64,000 bases of DNA from Piliocolobus tephrosceles (Eukaryota; Chordata; Mammalia; Primates; Cercopithecidae). Made by a program: the position numbers and the translations under genes. Location of the stretch: assembly GCF_002776525.5 (NCBI RefSeq), contig NC_045434.1:113374242-113438241 (forward strand). Direction: 5' to 3'. Numbering within the stretch: the stretch's first letter is position 1; each line of letters starts with the position of its first letter. Below, in pieces: positions 60,334-64,000 of this stretch. The notes beneath the pieces were generated by a model. It worked only from the letters and a program-made list of their open reading frames with translations. It searched no databases and was not told where the DNA came from.

Positions 60334-62701
60334 GAAGCTTTCTGTGAATCTGCTTTTTTCTATGTTTATTCTTCTCACATAGATGAAGCTTTCTTTACAT
60401 TATGCAGCTTGGAATCTCCCTCGTGGATGGATCCACGAAGGGATATTTGGGATAACATCTGGGACTATAGTCAAATAGGAAATATAGTCAGATAAAAACT
60501 GGAGAGAAGCTTTCTGAGAAACTGCTTGGTGATGTGTGCATTCCACTCAGGGAGATTTAATGTTCTTCTCATGAGGCACAGTTACAAAACTGTTCCTGTA
60601 AAACCAAAAGAGTCATATTCAGAGTATATTGAAGACTATGGCAAAAAGTGAAAGGTCGTCCAATAAAAAACAGAAAGAAGCACTCGAAGAAACTGACATG
60701 CCCATTCTTTTCACAGGGTTTAAGCTTACTCTACACTTCCCAGTTTGAAAGTCGGCCTCTGAGGGTTTTGCGAAGGGGTAGTATGTGGTAACCGGAGGCC
60801 TGTGACGGGCAAGGAAATGTCTACCATTGAAAATTGGACAGAAGCTTTCTGAGCAACTGTTTTGGGATGTTTGTGTTCATCTCAAAGAGTTAAATCATTC
60901 TTTGGTTTGAGTAGTTTGAAATCACTGTTTCTGTGGAATCTGAAAAAGGACATTTGGAGACGCTCTTTAGAATATCCTTAAAAAAGACATAACCTCAGAA
61001 AGAAAACAGAAAGAAATTTCTGTGAACCTGCCCTGTGTCACGTGAATTCTGCTCAAACAGATAAGCTTCCCATTTCATTGAGCAGTGTCATAACACTGTT
61101 TTTGTTTAGACTGCGAAGGGATTTCCAGGAGCGATTTGAGGGTTAAGGTGAGAAAGGAAACGTCTTCAGATAGAAACTGGGGAGAAGCTTTCTGAGGAGC
61201 TGCTTTGTGACGTGTGCATTCCACTCACAGAAATATATCTTTCTTCTCCTAGAGGATTCCGGAATCTCTTTTGGAGAAAAAGCTACCAAGAGACATTCGG
61301 GAGTATAGGGAAAGCTGTGGTGAAAAAGGAAATATCCTCAGAAAAATCTGTAAAGATTTCTGTGACTCTGCTTTGTGTTAGATATATCTATTCATCTTGC
61401 ATAGTTCAAACCTTTCTTATTTTATGCAGTTTGGAAACTCAATCAAACCTTTCTTATTTTACGGAGTTTGTCTGAAATATCCTCAGACAAAACTGGAGAG
61501 AAGGTTTCTGTGCAACTGCTTCATGTTAGATATATCTATTCATCTCGCATAGTTCAAACTTTGTTATATTACGCAGATTTGAAGTTTCCATCATGCACGA
61601 ATCTGCGAAGGGACATTTGGGAGCACATTCAGGCCTATGGTGAAAGAGGAGATATCTTCAGATAAAAACTGGACAGAAACGTTCTGAGAAATTACTTGTG
61701 ATGTGTGCATTCTGCTCAGGGTGTTATGCCTCTTTTCTCACGAGGCAGTGTTTAAGCACTGTTAGTTTGTAACCGAAAAATTGATATTTCAGAGCGCATT
61801 GAGGACTATGGCAAATAGTGCAATATACTGAAATAAAATCGAGAAAGAAGCATTCCAAGAATCTTCTCTCTGATATGTGCATTCACTTCACGGAATTTAT
61901 GCTTACTCTATGTTGCCCAATTTTGAAATTCTGTCTTTGAAGAATCTCTGAAGGGATATTTAGTGATGCCCGGAGGCTTGTGGCGAGCAAAGAAACATAT
62001 TCCAATGCAACCTGCAGAGTAACTTTCTGAGCACCTGCTTTGCGATGTGTGTATTCATCTCCTAGATTTAAGACGCTCTTTGGATTGAGCAGATTGAAAT
62101 CACTGTTTTTGTGGAATCTGAGGAAGAACATTTGGGAACAATCCTCAGAACATGGAGAAAGAAATATCCTCAGGTAAAATCCAGAAGGAAGCTTTCTGTG
62201 AATCTACTCTGTGTCGTCTTAATTCCTCTTGATTAGTTAAGCCTCTCCTTATGTTGAGTAGTTTTATAACCCTGTGTATGTTTAGCATGTGATGGGACAT
62301 TCGGGAGCACTTTGAGGCTTCTGGTGAAAAAGGAAATATGTTCAGACCGAAACTGGAAAGAAGCTTTCCGAGGAACTGCTTTGTGACGTGTGCATTCCAC
62401 TCAGAGTGTTATACCTCTCTTCTCATACAGCGTCGGGGAAACCCTTTTGGCGAAACAGGTACTAAGTGATATTTGGAAGCATGTTGATGCCGATGATGAA
62501 AAGGGAAATAACCTCAGACAAAACCTGGAAAGATAACTTCTAGGAAACTACTCTGTGATATGTTTAATCATCTCACATAGATAAAGGTTTTCTTACATTA
62601 CTCAGCTTGAAAACTGTCATGGAAGGATCCACGAAGGGACGTTCGGGAGCACACTCAAGACTATGGTGAAAAGGAAATATCTTCAGATAAAAACTGCAAA
62701 G
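60334..62701 (+). repeat. HOR copy 22 (type 2, 13-mer plus ~145 bp)
   Basis: A-M with a partial F-tail/G-head repeat at 61405-61560, making 2,368 bp. C lacks ~10 bp ('gaagaaactgacatgcccat'), a deletion also present in copy 23. Confidence 0.84.
61405..61469 (+). repeat. Direct repeat of a ~27-bp G segment
   Basis: 'caaacctttcttatttta' at ~61406 recurs at ~61444, then the sequence returns to the F tail ('gaaatatcctcagacaaaac') and repeats the G head. Confidence 0.75.
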
Positions 62702-64000
62702 AAGACTTCTGGAATCTGCTTTTTTCTATGTTTATTCTTCTCACATAGATGAAGCTTTCTTTACATTATGCAGCTTGGAAACTCCCTCGTGGATGGATCC
62801 ATGAAGGGTTATTTGGGATCACATTCAGGCCTATAGCCAAGTAGGAAATATAGTCAGATAAAAACTGGAGAGAAGCTTTCTGAGAACCTGCTTGGTGATG
62901 TGTGCATTCCACTCAGGGAGTTTTAATGTTCTTCTCATAAGTCACAGTTTCAAAACAGTTTCTGTAAAACCAAAAGCGTGATATTCAGAGCACATTGAAG
63001 ACTATGGCAAAAAGTGAAATGTCGTCCAATAAAAAATAGAAAGAAACACTCGAAGAAAATGACATGCCCATTCTTTTCACAGGGTTAAAGCTTACTCTAC
63101 GTTTCCCAGTTTGAATGTCGGCCTCTGAGGGTTTTGCGAAGGGGTAGTAAGTGGCAAACGGAGGCCTGTGTTGAGCAAGGAAATATCTCCCATCGAAAAT
63201 TGGAGAGAAGCTTTCTGGGCAATTATCTTGGGATGTTTGTGTTCATCTCAAAGAGTTAAATCATTCTTTGGATTGAGCAGTTTGAAATCACTGTTTCTGT
63301 GGAATCTGAGAAAGGACATTTGGAGATGCTCTTTAGAATATCCTGAAAAAGATATAACCTCAGAGAGAAACCAGAAGGAAGCTTTCTGTGAAACTGCTCT
63401 GTGTCACGTGAATTCTGCTCAAACAGTAAAGCTTCTCGTTTCATTGAGCAGTATCATAACACTGTTTTTGTTTAGACTGTGAAGGGATTTTCAGGAGCGA
63501 TTTGAGGGTTATGATGAGAAAGGAAATGTCTTCAGATAGAAACTGGAGAGAAGCTTTCTGAGGAGCTGCTTTGTGACATGTGCATGCCACTCACAGAAAT
63601 ATGCCTTTCTTTTCCTAGAGTATTCCGACATCCCTTTTGGAGAAAAAGCTACCAAGAGACATTCAGGAGTATTGTGAAGTCTCTGTTGAAAAAAGAAATA
63701 TCCTCAGACAAACACTGGAAAGAAGATTTCTGTGAAAATGATTAGTGTTAGATATATTTATTCATCTGGCATAGTTAAAACTTTTCTTATATTACGCAGT
63801 TTGGAAACGCCATCATGCACAGATCTGCGAAGGGACATTTGGGAGCACATTCAGCCCTATGGAGAAAGAGGAGATATCTTCAGATAAAACTAGATAGAAG
63901 CTTTCTGAGGAACCACTTTGTGATGTATGCATTCCACTAAGGGAGTTATACCTCCTTTCTCACAAGGCAGCATTTGAACACAGTTCATGTTAAACCAAAA
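62702..64000 (+). repeat. HOR copy 23 (partial, type 2: A-H)
   Basis: A to part of H; the array runs on past the window. C shares the ~10-bp deletion of copy 22, so the two are recent tandem relatives. Confidence 0.85.

Larger units (their letters stand above)
1..64000 (+). repeat. Alpha-satellite higher-order repeat array (13-mer, ~2.22 kb unit)
   Basis: The whole window, apart from four transposable elements and two N gaps, is head-to-tail alpha satellite with ~171-bp monomers. Each monomer begins near AAGCTTTCT and ends near AAAACTGGA(A/G)AG. Thirteen monomer types (A-M) recur in fixed order; landmark spacings such as the A-specific 'gctttttgctatg' are 2,214-2,232 bp in intact copies. The position equivalent to the CENP-B box instead reads like the pJ-alpha motif, e.g. 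'cctatggtgaaaaaggaaat'. No CENP-B box (NTTCGNNNNANNCGGGN) was seen by eye. Alpha satellite is the centromeric DNA of primates; that this array is a pericentromeric relic is an inference from its decay and insertions. Confidence 0.95.

Noticed and set aside
1..64000. CRISPR array or bacterial tandem system
   Set aside because: Repeats are contiguous 171-bp satellites without spacers, in a primate context with L1 and ERV insertions.

Overview
This window is primate satellite DNA, not gene-bearing sequence. Almost all of it is tandem alpha-satellite of about 171 bp per monomer, all in one orientation. The HindIII hexamer AAGCTT sits at the start of most monomers, and the half-monomer motif near 'aagctttctgagaaactgct' is the Old World monkey style rather than the human 'CATTCTCAGAAACTTC' style. 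The 3' ends of the inserted LINE-1 elements (for example 'gtgcagcacaccaacatggc' followed by 'cacgttatgcacatgtaccc') also look like Old World monkey L1. My best guess is a cercopithecoid (macaque/baboon-like) pericentromere; the species call is an inference from memory of those families. I recognise no host protein-coding gene, tRNA, rRNA or CRISPR.

The satellite is a higher-order repeat (HOR). Thirteen distinct monomers, called A to M here, recur in fixed order every ~2,223 bp. About 23 full or partial copies cover the window. The 13 monomers are not equally distant: A-F pair with G-L one by one (A~G, B~H, C~I, D~J, E~K, F~L), and M is another A-type monomer. The unit is therefore a duplicated hexamer plus one (6+6+1). 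Several aberrant copies are explained by exchanges in that hexamer register: an E/K fusion that loses six monomers and an L/F fusion that gains six. Two HOR subfamilies alternate: type 1 at ~1-13.6 kb and ~22.3-50.2 kb, type 2 at ~16.3-22 kb and ~50.3-64 kb.

Four transposable elements interrupt the array. There is a twin-primed L1 with an apparent 3' transduction at 8,218-9,046, containing a 400-N gap. A 5'-truncated, frame-broken L1 lies at 13,619-16,238, without target duplication and on a subfamily boundary. A young twin-primed L1 lies at 41,143-44,020, with 670 open ORF2 codons. A full-length but defective class I endogenous retrovirus lies at 52,079-59,879 on the minus strand, with two 469-bp LTRs, a CTTAC target duplication, a tRNA-Phe-like primer binding site and decayed gag-pro-pol-env. 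A second assembly gap (100 N) is at 20,053-20,152.

Other structures: a near-identical 356-bp inverted copy of array sequence (4,145-4,500 copies 3,044-3,399), a 16-bp inverted patch at 51,985-52,000, recurring M/A fusion monomers, and microhomology deletions. The insertion load, the divergence among HOR copies, the ~15% LTR divergence and the absence of any CENP-B box that I could see all suggest an old, inactive centromeric array. The most notable result is the nested 13-mer HOR itself, in a lineage better known for simple dimeric alpha satellite.
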